64,000 nt of DNA. Origin: Crossiella cryophila. Its GTDB lineage: Bacteria > Actinomycetota > Actinomycetes > Mycobacteriales > Pseudonocardiaceae. The DNA is taken from positions 5,853,501 through 5,917,500 of the forward strand of contig NZ_JACHMH010000001.1 in the NCBI RefSeq assembly GCF_014204915.1. The letters run 5' to 3'. Made by a program: the position numbers and the translations under genes. Below the pieces are notes generated by a model that worked only from the letters and a program-made list of their open reading frames with translations, had not been told where the DNA came from and did no database searches. How positions within the stretch are numbered: position 1 is the stretch's first letter; every line of letters starts with the position of its first letter. Positions 16,378 through 24,125 of the stretch are shown in pieces.

Positions 16378-17655
16378 ATGAAGATGAACAATCGCAGCAG
16401 GCTTGCCGGGGCACTGGCCACGGTGACCGTCGGGGCGATGCTGACCACGGCCGGCGTGCTGGCGGGTGCGGGCACCGGCATCGCCGCGCCCCCAGCCGAG
16501 CTGACCCTGGTGTACAGCTGCCCGTTCCCGTTGATCGGCGTGAAGGACATGTCGGTCAAGATCACCGTGACCGGTCTGCCGGAGAAGCCGGTCGCCGGTC
16601 AGCCCACCCCTGAGGTGGATGTGACCGCGGTGGCCACCGTGCCCGCCGATGCCACCGCCGGACTGAAGCTGGTCTCGGCGGCCACCATCGAGGGCAAGGC
16701 GGTCGCGGACACCAAGCTCGACAACGCCGGACTCGCCCTTGACCTCAAGGTGCCGATGACCTTCCCGAAGACCCCGATCCCGGATTCGGGGCCCTTCGAC
16801 GTCATCGCCAAGGGCAAGGCCCCGTCGTTCGCGCTGCCCAACCCGGGCCGCACCACGATCGACGTCGGCAACTTCCTCACCACGCTCACCCCGCTCAAGG
16901 CCGACGGCACGCCGACCGGTCTGGGCACCTTCGACTCGGCCTGCACGATCAAGGCGACCGAGCCGCCGCAGAAGACCAGGCTGTACGAGGTCGACGTGCT
17001 GCCGCCTGGCGGCACCACCACCACGACGACCAGCACCACGACCTCCAGCAGCACCACCAAACCGACCAGCACCACGACCAGTCCGAGCAGCACCACGACC
17101 AGCTCCACCAGCCCGACCTCGACCTCAACCACCCCGCCGCCGGCGGACCTGGAGATCAGCTACGGCCTCAACGGCAAGTCCCACATCAAGAAGCTCAACA
17201 CCCCGGTCGTGCTCGGCCCCGGTGAGTTCGCCGCCAAGGTCAACCTGCAGTCCGGCGCGCTCTCCGGCGACCTGTCCCTGCCCAAGACCAAGGCCAGTTT
17301 CAAGCTCTTCGGGTTCATCCCCACCGAGTCCGTGGTGGAACTGCTGCCCGTCGGCAAGACCACCGGCACCTTCACCGGCGGCGTGGTCAAGTCCAGCTCC
17401 AAGGTCACCATCCGGCTGCCCGACATCCGGATCTGGGGCATCCCGGTGGTGCTGGGCAACACCTGCCAGACCACCAAGCCGGCCGACATCGCGCTCAACT
17501 CGGGTCCGAACTTCAACCCGATGGTCGGCGGCACGCTCACCGGTGACTACGACATCCCGGCCTTCGCCGGGTGCGGCACCTTCATCACCGACGTGGTCAG
17601 CGCCGTGACCTCCGGCCCCGGCAACACGATCACGCTCGACCTCAAGAAGAAGTAA
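16378..17655 (+). CDS. Exported two-module surface protein with Thr/Ser-rich linker
   Basis: A 425-residue protein with a Sec signal peptide (NNRSRLAGALATVTVGAMLT ... AGTGIAAP). GAGGAG at 16369-16374 supports ATG 16378, or ATG 16384 at wider spacing. The N-terminal module (about residues 36-200: AELTLVYSCPFPLIG ... FDSACTIKATEPP, one Cys pair) resembles the DUF6801-type domain of actinomycete exported proteins. A linker of about 45 Thr/Ser/Pro residues follows. The C-terminal module of about 165 residues (ISYGLNGKSHIKKL ... IPAFAGCGTFITD, Cys pair) is homologous to the end of the protein at 18372-19592. There is no sortase signal or membrane anchor. Role unknown. Confidence 0.78.
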   Translation: MKMNNRSRLAGALATVTVGAMLTTAGVLAGAGTGIAAPPAELTLVYSCPFPLIGVKDMSVKITVTGLPEKPVAGQPTPEVDVTAVATVPADATAGLKLVSAATIEGKAVADTKLDNAGLALDLKVPMTFPKTPIPDSGPFDVIAKGKAPSFALPNPGRTTIDVGNFLTTLTPLKADGTPTGLGTFDSACTIKATEPPQKTRLYEVDVLPPGGTTTTTTSTTTSSSTTKPTSTTTSPSSTTTSSTSPTSTSTTPPPADLEISYGLNGKSHIKKLNTPVVLGPGEFAAKVNLQSGALSGDLSLPKTKASFKLFGFIPTESVVELLPVGKTTGTFTGGVVKSSSKVTIRLPDIRIWGIPVVLGNTCQTTKPADIALNSGPNFNPMVGGTLTGDYDIPAFAGCGTFITDVVSAVTSGPGNTITLDLKKK

Positions 17656-17733
17656 CCAGCTCCCGGGTGCGGACGGCGGTCGCCGCCAACCCGTCCGCAC
17701 CCGGGTCCCACCCCTCGCCTGCCGGAGGCCTTG

Positions 17734-18375
17734 ATGCGCGCCACCATCCCCGCCCTGTCACTGCTGCTCGCCGTCACCGGCTGTGGCGGCACACCCGCCG
17801 CCGCGCCCGGCCACCCGGACGCACCGGCCCTGGCCAGGGCCATCAGCACCGCGGCCGACACGCAGAAGTCGGTGGCGGTCGACCTCGATCTGGGGGTGAC
17901 CGGCAAGGCCGTGTGCCGCCGGGACATCACCAGCGCCCGGTGCGACCTGACCAAACCCGGCGGTCAGCCCGTGACGTACGCGTTCCTGCCCGACGCGTCC
18001 TACGTCCGGATCCCCGATGACCACCGCGCACCGGGCGCCAGATCCTGGCTGCGCCTGACCGGCGACGGCGCCGAGCTGGCCAAGCCGATGGCGGAGGTGG
18101 CCGAGCGCATCCGCGACCTGTCCGACCCGCGCAAGCTGGTCCCGGCCGGGGCGAGCCTGGCCTCGGCCAAGACCGCACCCGAAGGTGTGCGCTACGAGGT
18201 TGCCGTGCCGGCCGGGCACAGTGTCCTGTTGTCGGTGGACGGCAACGACCGGCCGGTGCGGGCCTCGATCGGCTCGGTCTCGGCGGCCTTCCACGACTGG
18301 GGTGCCCCGGTTGTGGTGGACCCGCCGAGCCCGGACCAGCTGGCCGAGTTGCCCAAGGTCCCGGCCCCGAGATGA
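17734..18375 (+). CDS. Putative lipoprotein (LppX/LprG-like size and shape)
   Basis: A 213-residue protein with a lipoprotein signal: RATIPALSLLLAVTGCGG, with lipobox VTGC. The mature chain looks like the antiparallel-beta, ligand-holding lipoproteins of actinomycetes (ISTAADTQKSVAVDLDLGVT, CRRDITSARCDLT, SYVRIPDD, LRLTGDGAELAKPM, VPAGHSVLLSVDGNDRPVRA), but I cannot assign a named family. GGAGG (17724-17728) lies 5 nt before ATG 17734. It overlaps the next gene by 4 nt (ATGA) and lies 78 nt after the first paralogue, so the three probably form one operon making a cell-surface set. Confidence 0.8.
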   Translation: MRATIPALSLLLAVTGCGGTPAAAPGHPDAPALARAISTAADTQKSVAVDLDLGVTGKAVCRRDITSARCDLTKPGGQPVTYAFLPDASYVRIPDDHRAPGARSWLRLTGDGAELAKPMAEVAERIRDLSDPRKLVPAGASLASAKTAPEGVRYEVAVPAGHSVLLSVDGNDRPVRASIGSVSAAFHDWGAPVVVDPPSPDQLAELPKVPAPR

Positions 18376-19592
18376 GCCCCGCGCCGCGTAGGCGGTCCCC
18401 GGCCGCCAGGCGGTGGCACTGGCGACTGACCGGACTCGCCGCCGTGCTGGCCACCACGGCTGTGGTGATCACCGCCGGGGCCGCGCCCGCCGGGCAGTAC
18501 GCGGCGCCGGTTCCCGAGCCGGCCCCGAGCGGCGGCGCCGGTCAGGTAAGTCCCTGCCTGACCGGCGCCGCCTCCCCGGCCGGCGACACCAAGCCGACCG
18601 GCGACCAGCCGGTCCCGCAACGCCGGGCACCACTGCCCGGTGACCGGTCGGCGGCCCGGTCCGCCATCGAGCCGCCGACCGACCGCGAGGCCGCGCCGAT
18701 CCCGGGGTCTCCGACGACTCCGGGATCGGCGCAGGCACCCAGTGCCGGGTCGTCGCGGGCTGGGTCGCTCGCCGCGATCCAGCCTCGGGGTGCGATCCCG
18801 CGCGCCGCGAGCCAGCCCCGCGCCGCCCAACCGGGCGCCACCGACCCGGATCCCGCGACCGACCCGGATCCCGCCACCACCAGCGCAACCACATCCCCGC
18901 AGGTCAGCCCGAGCCCCACCCCGTCCAGCCCGCCACCCACGAGCCAGCTCACCCCGTCCCCGACCACCCGCCCCAGCCCGTCACCCAGCCCCAGCCCCGC
19001 TCCGAGCCCCGGTCCGTCCCCGAACCCCACCCCCTGCCTGGCCCCGCTGATCCCCGGCGCCGCCCCCGACGCCGACATCGAACTCCGCCACGACGTCCGC
19101 ACCACCGCCACCATCCGCAAGCTGCGCTCCGAGGTCACCACCACCCCCGGCCTGATGAACACCACCGTCAACCTCGGCACCGGCAAGCTCTCCGGCACCC
19201 TGGCCATCCCGCCGACCAGGTCGTACTTCATCGTGCTCGGCTTCGTCCCGCACACCGCCACCATCGAGTTCGAGCCCGACGGACCCGCCACCGGCACCCT
19301 GCCCGGCGGCAAACTCGACATCACCGTGCCGCTGCGCCTGCGGCTGCGCGACGTGCGCCAGGACACCGTGCCGGTGGAGGTCGGCGAGAACTGCCGGACC
19401 AGCGCGCCCGCGGTGTTCCGGCTCATCGGCGAGCTGCCGATCCTGCCCAACACCGACTACCGCTACACCTCGGTCTTCGAGATCCCGCCGTTCACCGGCT
19501 GTGGCCTCCGGGAGGACCTGAGTCCGCTGTTCACCGGCCTGGTCGCCGGCGGGGACAACCGGGTGGTCACCACATTGCGGTTGCGTCCGTGA
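18372..19592 (+). CDS. Exported Pro/Ser-rich protein with C-terminal paralogous surface module
   Basis: A 406-residue protein. A basic N-terminus and a hydrophobic stretch (RLTGLAAVLATTAVVITAG) form a signal or anchor. Residues about 45-215 are Pro/Ser/Ala-rich and low in complexity. The last 175 residues (DIELRHDVRTTATIRKL, VNLGTGKLSGTLAIP, FIVLGFVPHTATIEFEPDGP, FEIPPFTGCGLRED) are clearly homologous to the C-terminal module of the protein at 16378-17655, with the same two cysteines. ATG 18372 overlaps the lipoprotein stop. The long disordered arm suggests a wall-spanning stalk; this is inference. Confidence 0.78.
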   Translation: MSPAPRRRSPAARRWHWRLTGLAAVLATTAVVITAGAAPAGQYAAPVPEPAPSGGAGQVSPCLTGAASPAGDTKPTGDQPVPQRRAPLPGDRSAARSAIEPPTDREAAPIPGSPTTPGSAQAPSAGSSRAGSLAAIQPRGAIPRAASQPRAAQPGATDPDPATDPDPATTSATTSPQVSPSPTPSSPPPTSQLTPSPTTRPSPSPSPSPAPSPGPSPNPTPCLAPLIPGAAPDADIELRHDVRTTATIRKLRSEVTTTPGLMNTTVNLGTGKLSGTLAIPPTRSYFIVLGFVPHTATIEFEPDGPATGTLPGGKLDITVPLRLRLRDVRQDTVPVEVGENCRTSAPAVFRLIGELPILPNTDYRYTSVFEIPPFTGCGLREDLSPLFTGLVAGGDNRVVTTLRLRP

Positions 19593-19679
19593 CGCTGGTT
19601 TGTGCGCCACGTCACGGCGGTGTCACTCAGCGTCGTCGCATGCTGGGGCCTGATCGTCTTCCAGGTGAGAGGGCTCCCT

Positions 19680-20093
19680 ATGCGCACGTCGGCCGAGTTG
19701 ACCACTAGGCGTCCCCCGATGCCGTCCTATCGGTTCCGGGTGGCGGTGGAGGGCGACGTGATGGCCTTCGTCCGGGTCACCGGCCTGCAGACCGGGCGCG
19801 AACCGATCGGCGCGCGCAGGCACAACGTCGATTTCACCCTGACCCGCGGTGTCTGCGCGGCCCGCGGCGAGCTGTGGAACTGGCTGGGCTCGGCCTGGGG
19901 GGACCGGGTCGCCGAGCGGGACCTGGCGATCAGCCTGACCAACGATCCCGGCCCGGAACTGCTGGTCACCTGGCGGGTGCGCAGCGCCTACCCGACCCGG
20001 ATCGCCGCGCCCAGCTTCGACACCAGGCACGACCAGGTGGCCATCGCCGAGCTGACCATGTGCGCGGAGTCGATGAGCGTGGAGTACCACTGA
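19680..20093 (+). CDS. Contractile-tail tube protein-like (phage T4 gp19/eCIS tube family), orphan
   Basis: A 137-residue protein matching the actinobacterial phage-tail tube family: SYRFRVAVEGDVMAFVRVTG, then VDFTLTRGVCAARGELWNWL, LLVTWRVRSAYPTRIAAPSF and VAIAELTMCAESMSVEY. In phage tails and extracellular contractile injection systems such proteins stack as the inner tube. No sheath, baseplate, AAA ATPase or spike gene is nearby, so it stands alone. ATG 19680 has GAGAGG just upstream; ATG 19719 (starting PSYRF) would also work. It ends inside a bidirectional terminator and lies 87 nt after the paralogue gene. Confidence 0.82.
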   Translation: MRTSAELTTRRPPMPSYRFRVAVEGDVMAFVRVTGLQTGREPIGARRHNVDFTLTRGVCAARGELWNWLGSAWGDRVAERDLAISLTNDPGPELLVTWRVRSAYPTRIAAPSFDTRHDQVAIAELTMCAESMSVEYH

Positions 20094-20137
20094 CCTGGAG
20101 TGCCACTGACCCGCCCGGTCAGTGGCACTCCAGGTCA
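20091..20137. terminator. Perfect 21-bp bidirectional terminator
   Basis: The arms 20091-20111 and 20117-20137 pair without mismatch around the loop CGCCC. The left arm starts with the TGA stop of the tube-like gene and the right arm contains the stop (20135-20137) of the convergent PucR gene, so one structure serves both transcripts. Confidence 0.9.
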
Positions 20138-21322
20138 CGGACTGGGGTGCAGCAGCCGTTCCGCGCGCAGCGCCAGCTCCAGGGCCAGCCGCTGGTCGGG
20201 GTCGGTCAGGCGGTCGCCGAAGAGGCGTTCGAGCTGGTGCAACCGGTAGCGCACGGTCTGCGGGTGCACGTCCAGGTCGGCGGCGATCTCCAGGGCGTTG
20301 CGGCGGCTGCTCAGCCAGGCCAGCAGGGTGTCGGCCAGGCGGCGGCGCTGTTTCGGGGTGAGGTCGTCCAGGGGGGTCAGGCAGCGGCGGGCCAGTTCAC
20401 CGATGAGGAACTCGTCGGCGAACAGGCACAGCGTGGGCAGTTCGTCCGCGCACCAGGTGACCGGACGATCCGGCAGCAGGTTCCGCTGCACCAGCCGCAG
20501 GGCCCGCCGCGCGCCGCGCAGCGACATCGCCGCCTCGGCCAGTGGCACCGGCAGGCCGACCGCGGCCCGCCAGCCGTTGAGGTTGCGGGCCAGGTTGCGC
20601 AGATGCCGTTCCGGGTTGGCGGTGACCAGGCAGGGCACCTCGCCCTCCAGATCGACCAGCACCTCCGGGTCCAGCGCGGGCGGGCTGAGCGTGTGCTGGT
20701 CGCCGCGGGGCTCCAGGGCGACCGCGACCACCGAGTCCGGCATGGTCCAGCGGGCCGCCTCGGCGTGCTCGACCAGTACCCGCCGGGACGGTGGCGGCTC
20801 GGTCAGGATCAGTTCCAGCAGCCGACGCCGACGCCGTTCCCGGCTGCCCGCGGCCTGCCGCTGCGCCTCGGTGTAGCCCTCCACGGCCAGCGCGGACAGC
20901 TCCTCCACGTAGGCGAAGATCGCCTCGGCGGCCACGAACAGCAGCTCGGAGGGGAAGCCCAGGTTCTGGCCGACCGCGCAGACGTGCCGCCAGGCGACCT
21001 TGCCGCCGACCCGGTAGGCGGTCTGCAACGCGTTCGCGCTGCGGCCCTCCTGGAACTCCACCCGGCCCCGGTGGCGCAGGTAGCCCGCCCACTCGTCGCT
21101 GCGGAACTGCGGGTCGCCGAGGTTGTCGATGCAGTGCAGGATGGCCTTCTCGATGGCCTCGACGATGATCGGTTCGTGCTGGCTGCCCAGCAGTGCCTCG
21201 TACTCCGGCACCGCGCGCCGGATCTCCTGGATCATGTCCGCGGTCATGCGCGCCACGTGCGGGCGGAACGGGCGGGCGAACTCCTTCGGGATGGTCGACC
21301 ACAGTCGACTCGCCAGTCGCAT
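20135..21322 (-). CDS. PucR/CdaR family helix-turn-helix regulator
   Basis: A 395-residue protein. The middle holds a GGDEF-like degenerate domain (RVLVEHAEAARWTMPDSVVA onward), and the C-terminus has the PucR HTH: NALEIAADLDVHPQTVRYRL then HQLERLFGDRLTDPDQRLAL. The N-terminal helical domain (RADMIQEIRRAVPEYEALLG-like, here TADMIQEIRRAVPEYEALLG) is the usual RsbRD-like sensor region of this subgroup. ATG 21322 is chosen over an upstream TTG at 21358. It is divergent from the secreted lipase gene with about 240 bp between, so control of that lipase is possible. Confidence 0.9.
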   Translation of the reverse strand: MRLASRLWSTIPKEFARPFRPHVARMTADMIQEIRRAVPEYEALLGSQHEPIIVEAIEKAILHCIDNLGDPQFRSDEWAGYLRHRGRVEFQEGRSANALQTAYRVGGKVAWRHVCAVGQNLGFPSELLFVAAEAIFAYVEELSALAVEGYTEAQRQAAGSRERRRRRLLELILTEPPPSRRVLVEHAEAARWTMPDSVVAVALEPRGDQHTLSPPALDPEVLVDLEGEVPCLVTANPERHLRNLARNLNGWRAAVGLPVPLAEAAMSLRGARRALRLVQRNLLPDRPVTWCADELPTLCLFADEFLIGELARRCLTPLDDLTPKQRRRLADTLLAWLSSRRNALEIAADLDVHPQTVRYRLHQLERLFGDRLTDPDQRLALELALRAERLLHPSP

Positions 21323-21562
21323 ACCGTGTATTAGCTGAGTCGCTGCCAATCCTGTCAAATGTGAACATTACTTCTGACAGTCGACGTCGCCTGATCGTGT
21401 GAGGTCATCGTGTAGAGGTGCGTGTTTCCGGGTCCGGTTTTTGTGATCAGGTGACAAAGAATAGTACTTCGGGCGCCTCGGGGTGAGTGGTAGTTTTGCG
21501 GGGTCGGCCAGCTGGCCAATTCCCTGTTTTTCAGACTAGTCGTGCGGCTCGGAGGTCGAGCG

Positions 21563-22735
21563 ATGTCACGTTCCATTCGCCGTGTCCTGCTGGCGTTGTC
21601 CGGCGCCCTGCTGGTGGTGGCGCTGCTGCCGTCGCCGGCGGCGCTCGCGGACAGCTTCTACCAGCCGCCGGACCCGCTGCCCGCCGGCGCGCCCGGCGAC
21701 CTGGTGCGCTCCCGGGTCTCGGACAACCCGCCCACCCGGGGCAAGGCCAAGGCCTGGCAGGTGATGTACCTGTCCACCAACGCCCTGGGTCAGCGGCACG
21801 CGGTCACCGGCACCGTGCTGGTGCCCACCCACGTCGACCCGAGGACCGCGCCGGTGGTCGGCCTGGCCGTGGGCACGCACGGACCGGCCTTCCGCTGCAC
21901 CCCCTCGACCATGGTCGAGGTCGGCGCGCTCTACGAACAGCCCGCGGTCAACGACCTGCTGGCCCGCGGCTACGCGGTTGCCATCACCGACTACGAGGGC
22001 TACACCCCCGAACCACGCACCACCTACATCGTCGGGCGCTCCATGGGCGCCGCGGTGATCGACGTGGTCCGGGCCGCGCTGCGACTGCCCGCGACCGGGT
22101 TGTCCGCCAACGCCAAGGTCGCCTTCCGCGGCTACTCCCAGGGCGGCGGCGCGGCCATGTGGGCGGGGGAGACCCAGCCGGGTTACGCGCCCGAGCTGAA
22201 CCTGGTCGGCGTGGTCGGCGGCGGCGTGCCCGCGGACCTGATCCAGGTCGCCCTGCCCCTGGAGGGCAAGCCCGGCTACGGCGTGCTCGCCTACGCGCTG
22301 ATGGGCCTGGACCAGGCATATCCGGAGCTGAAGCTCAACGACTACCTCAACGACAAGGGGCGCACCGAGTTCGCCCGGATGCGGCGCGAGGCCTGCACCT
22401 TCGAGCTGCTCACCTGGTACCCCAAGGGCAAGCTCAGCGACCACACCACCAGCAGCCCGGTGCTGACCCCGCAGTGGCTGGCCAGGGTCAGGGAGAACAA
22501 GCTCGGCACGAAGAAGATCCCGGTGCCGGTGTTCCAGTACCACGCCGAGAACGACGAACTCGTGCACCTGCCCCAGGCCAAGGAGCTGTTCGCGGACTAC
22601 TGCCGGCTCGGCGTCAACGCGCGCTGGCAGGGCTACCCCAGCGACCACATCACCCTGGTCTACACCGGCAACGAGGCCGCGCACCGCTTCCTCGCCGACC
22701 GCTTCGCGGGGGTGCCCGCCACCTCCGGGTGCTGA
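21563..22735 (+). CDS. Secretory lipase (LIP family, triacylglycerol lipase-like)
   Basis: A 390-residue secreted alpha/beta hydrolase. The signal peptide is SIRRVLLALSGALLVVALL with cleavage near AALADS. Family segments include FYQPPDPLPAGAPGDLVRS, TGTVLVPTHVDP, the nucleophile elbow FRGYSQGGGAAMWAG (Ser192), and a late His in YPSDHITLVY; the acid is probably in YHAENDELVHLP. LIP-family enzymes hydrolyse triacylglycerols and other esters outside the cell. GGAGG (21551-21555) sits 7 nt before ATG 21563. A divergent PucR-type regulator lies upstream. Confidence 0.9.
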   Translation: MSRSIRRVLLALSGALLVVALLPSPAALADSFYQPPDPLPAGAPGDLVRSRVSDNPPTRGKAKAWQVMYLSTNALGQRHAVTGTVLVPTHVDPRTAPVVGLAVGTHGPAFRCTPSTMVEVGALYEQPAVNDLLARGYAVAITDYEGYTPEPRTTYIVGRSMGAAVIDVVRAALRLPATGLSANAKVAFRGYSQGGGAAMWAGETQPGYAPELNLVGVVGGGVPADLIQVALPLEGKPGYGVLAYALMGLDQAYPELKLNDYLNDKGRTEFARMRREACTFELLTWYPKGKLSDHTTSSPVLTPQWLARVRENKLGTKKIPVPVFQYHAENDELVHLPQAKELFADYCRLGVNARWQGYPSDHITLVYTGNEAAHRFLADRFAGVPATSGC

Positions 22736-22748
22736 TCACCGGGAAGCC

Positions 22749-22777
22749 TTGACAAAAAAATTTGTCCAAGCCAGTAT
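22749..22777 (+). promoter_or_regulatory. Dyad operator over a TTGACA -35 element
   Basis: TTGACAAA (22749-22756) and TTTGTCCAA (22761-22769) form a near-perfect dyad around an A run; the left arm contains a consensus -35 TTGACA. Base composition is abruptly AT-rich. It ends 14 nt before ATG 22784 of the HTH gene, fitting autoregulation of the HTH/SRPBCC operon. Confidence 0.65.
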
Positions 22778-22783
22778 TGCCGC

Positions 22784-23404
22784 ATGCTTGAGGTAGCGGT
22801 GATCGAGAACGCGGCCGCGGCGGAGATCTCACTGGATCCGCTGCGGTCGCGTCTGCTTGCCGAACTCGTCGAACCGGGTTCGGCCAGCACCCTGGCCGCC
22901 CGGGTCGGCATCCCGCGGCAGAAAGTCAACTACCACCTCCGTGAGCTGGAAAAACACGGGCTGGTGGAGCTGGTGGAGGAACGGCGCAAGGGCAACTTCA
23001 CCGAACGGGTGCTGCGGGCCACCGCCGCCTCCTATGTGATCTCGCCCGACGCCCTGTCCGCGGTGCAGCCCGATCCGGCCCGCGCGCCGGACCAGCTCTC
23101 CGCCCGCTGGCTGCTGGCCCTGGCCGCCCGGCTGGTCCGCGACGTCGGCAGGCTCATCACCGGCAGCCGCAAGGCGGGCAAACCCGTGGCGACCTTCGCC
23201 CTCGACGGCGAGATCCGCTTCGCCTCCGCCACCGAACGGGCGGCCTTCGCCCGGGAGCTGGCCGCTGCGGTGGCCGGGCTGATCAGCAAGTACCACGATG
23301 AGACAACGGCGGGCGGCCGCGCCCACCGGGTGCTGGTGGCCGTGCACCCGAGCGTGCGGCCGGTGCTGGATCCCCCTGACAACAACACTGACAAGGAGTC
23401 GTAA
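22784..23404 (+). CDS. ArsR-like winged-helix regulator, long form
   Basis: A 206-residue protein. Residues about 15-80 form a winged helix (PLRSRLLAELVEPGSASTLA, ARVGIPRQKVNYHLRELEKH, GLVELVEERRKGNFTERVLR). The C-terminal 110 residues are a helical domain (SARWLLALAARLVRDVGRLI, FARELAAAVAGLISKYHDE) seen in HTH proteins paired with SRPBCC genes. Its stop overlaps the next gene by 1 nt (TAATG), so they are coupled. This is the second HTH/SRPBCC pair in the window. The effector is unknown. Confidence 0.87.
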   Translation: MLEVAVIENAAAAEISLDPLRSRLLAELVEPGSASTLAARVGIPRQKVNYHLRELEKHGLVELVEERRKGNFTERVLRATAASYVISPDALSAVQPDPARAPDQLSARWLLALAARLVRDVGRLITGSRKAGKPVATFALDGEIRFASATERAAFARELAAAVAGLISKYHDETTAGGRAHRVLVAVHPSVRPVLDPPDNNTDKES

Positions 23405-24123
23405 TGGGCCGGAAGTTCGAGCTGCACAAGGAAGTCGAGCTGGCGGCCACGCCGCAGCAGGTGTGGGACGCGATCTCCACCGGACCCGGCCTGGAGGCAT
23501 GGTTCATGTCCCAGCCCGCGCCGGAGGAGGGCGCCTGCGAGGTCTGGCAGCCGGGCGAGCACCTGTCCGTGACCACCCCGGCGGCGCCGGACGGCTCCTT
23601 TCACGCCTTCGAGTACCTGATCGAGGCCAGGGACGGCGGCAGCACCGTGCTCCGCTTCGTGCACAGCGGCTTCCTCAGCGATGACTGGGGCGCGGAGTTC
23701 GAGGCCATGACCGCCCGCGGCTGGGACATGTACCTGCACACCCTCGCGCTGTACCTCCAGCACTTCACCGGCAGGCCCGCGGTCTACATCACCGCGGAGG
23801 GTCCGGAGGTCACCGCGAAGCCCGAGGCGTGGGAGGTGCTGCTGCGCGGACTCGGCCTGGACCACAACCCCGCCCTGGGCGAGCGGGTGCACCTCACGCC
23901 CGAGGGCCTGCCCGCCATCGACGGCGAGGTGGACTGGTTCGAGGGCGAGGAGGCCCCCTTCCTCGCGGTGCGCACCGAGGACGCGCTCTACCGCTTCCAC
24001 GGCCGCGCCCCGCTCGGCATGACCATCGCGGTCGGCCACCACTTCTACTACCCGGCCGAACAGCCCGCCACCGACGAGGCATGGCGGGTCTGGCTGCACG
24101 GGCTGTACCCCGCCCAGGGCTGA
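23404..24123 (+). CDS. SRPBCC domain protein
   Basis: A 239-residue protein with a START-like fold at the N-terminus (FELHKEVELAATPQQVWDAI, STGPGLEAWFMSQPAPEEG, STVLRFVHSGFLSDDWGAEF). The second half (about residues 140-239: LDHNPALGERVHLTPEGLP, GEVDWFEGEEAPFLAVRTED) is an extra C-terminal domain typical of the long actinomycete SRPBCC proteins. It is coupled to the preceding HTH gene and lies 2 nt before the IclR gene; co-transcription with IclR is possible. A hydrophobic ligand is expected but unknown. Confidence 0.85.
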   Translation: MGRKFELHKEVELAATPQQVWDAISTGPGLEAWFMSQPAPEEGACEVWQPGEHLSVTTPAAPDGSFHAFEYLIEARDGGSTVLRFVHSGFLSDDWGAEFEAMTARGWDMYLHTLALYLQHFTGRPAVYITAEGPEVTAKPEAWEVLLRGLGLDHNPALGERVHLTPEGLPAIDGEVDWFEGEEAPFLAVRTEDALYRFHGRAPLGMTIAVGHHFYYPAEQPATDEAWRVWLHGLYPAQG

Positions 24124-24125
24124 GC

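Noticed and set aside
19602-19680. Signal-peptide extension of the tube-like protein from GTG 19602
   Set aside because: The extension is hydrophobic but unsupported by a ribosome binding site, and tube proteins are cytosolic; ATG 19680 has GAGAGG upstream.
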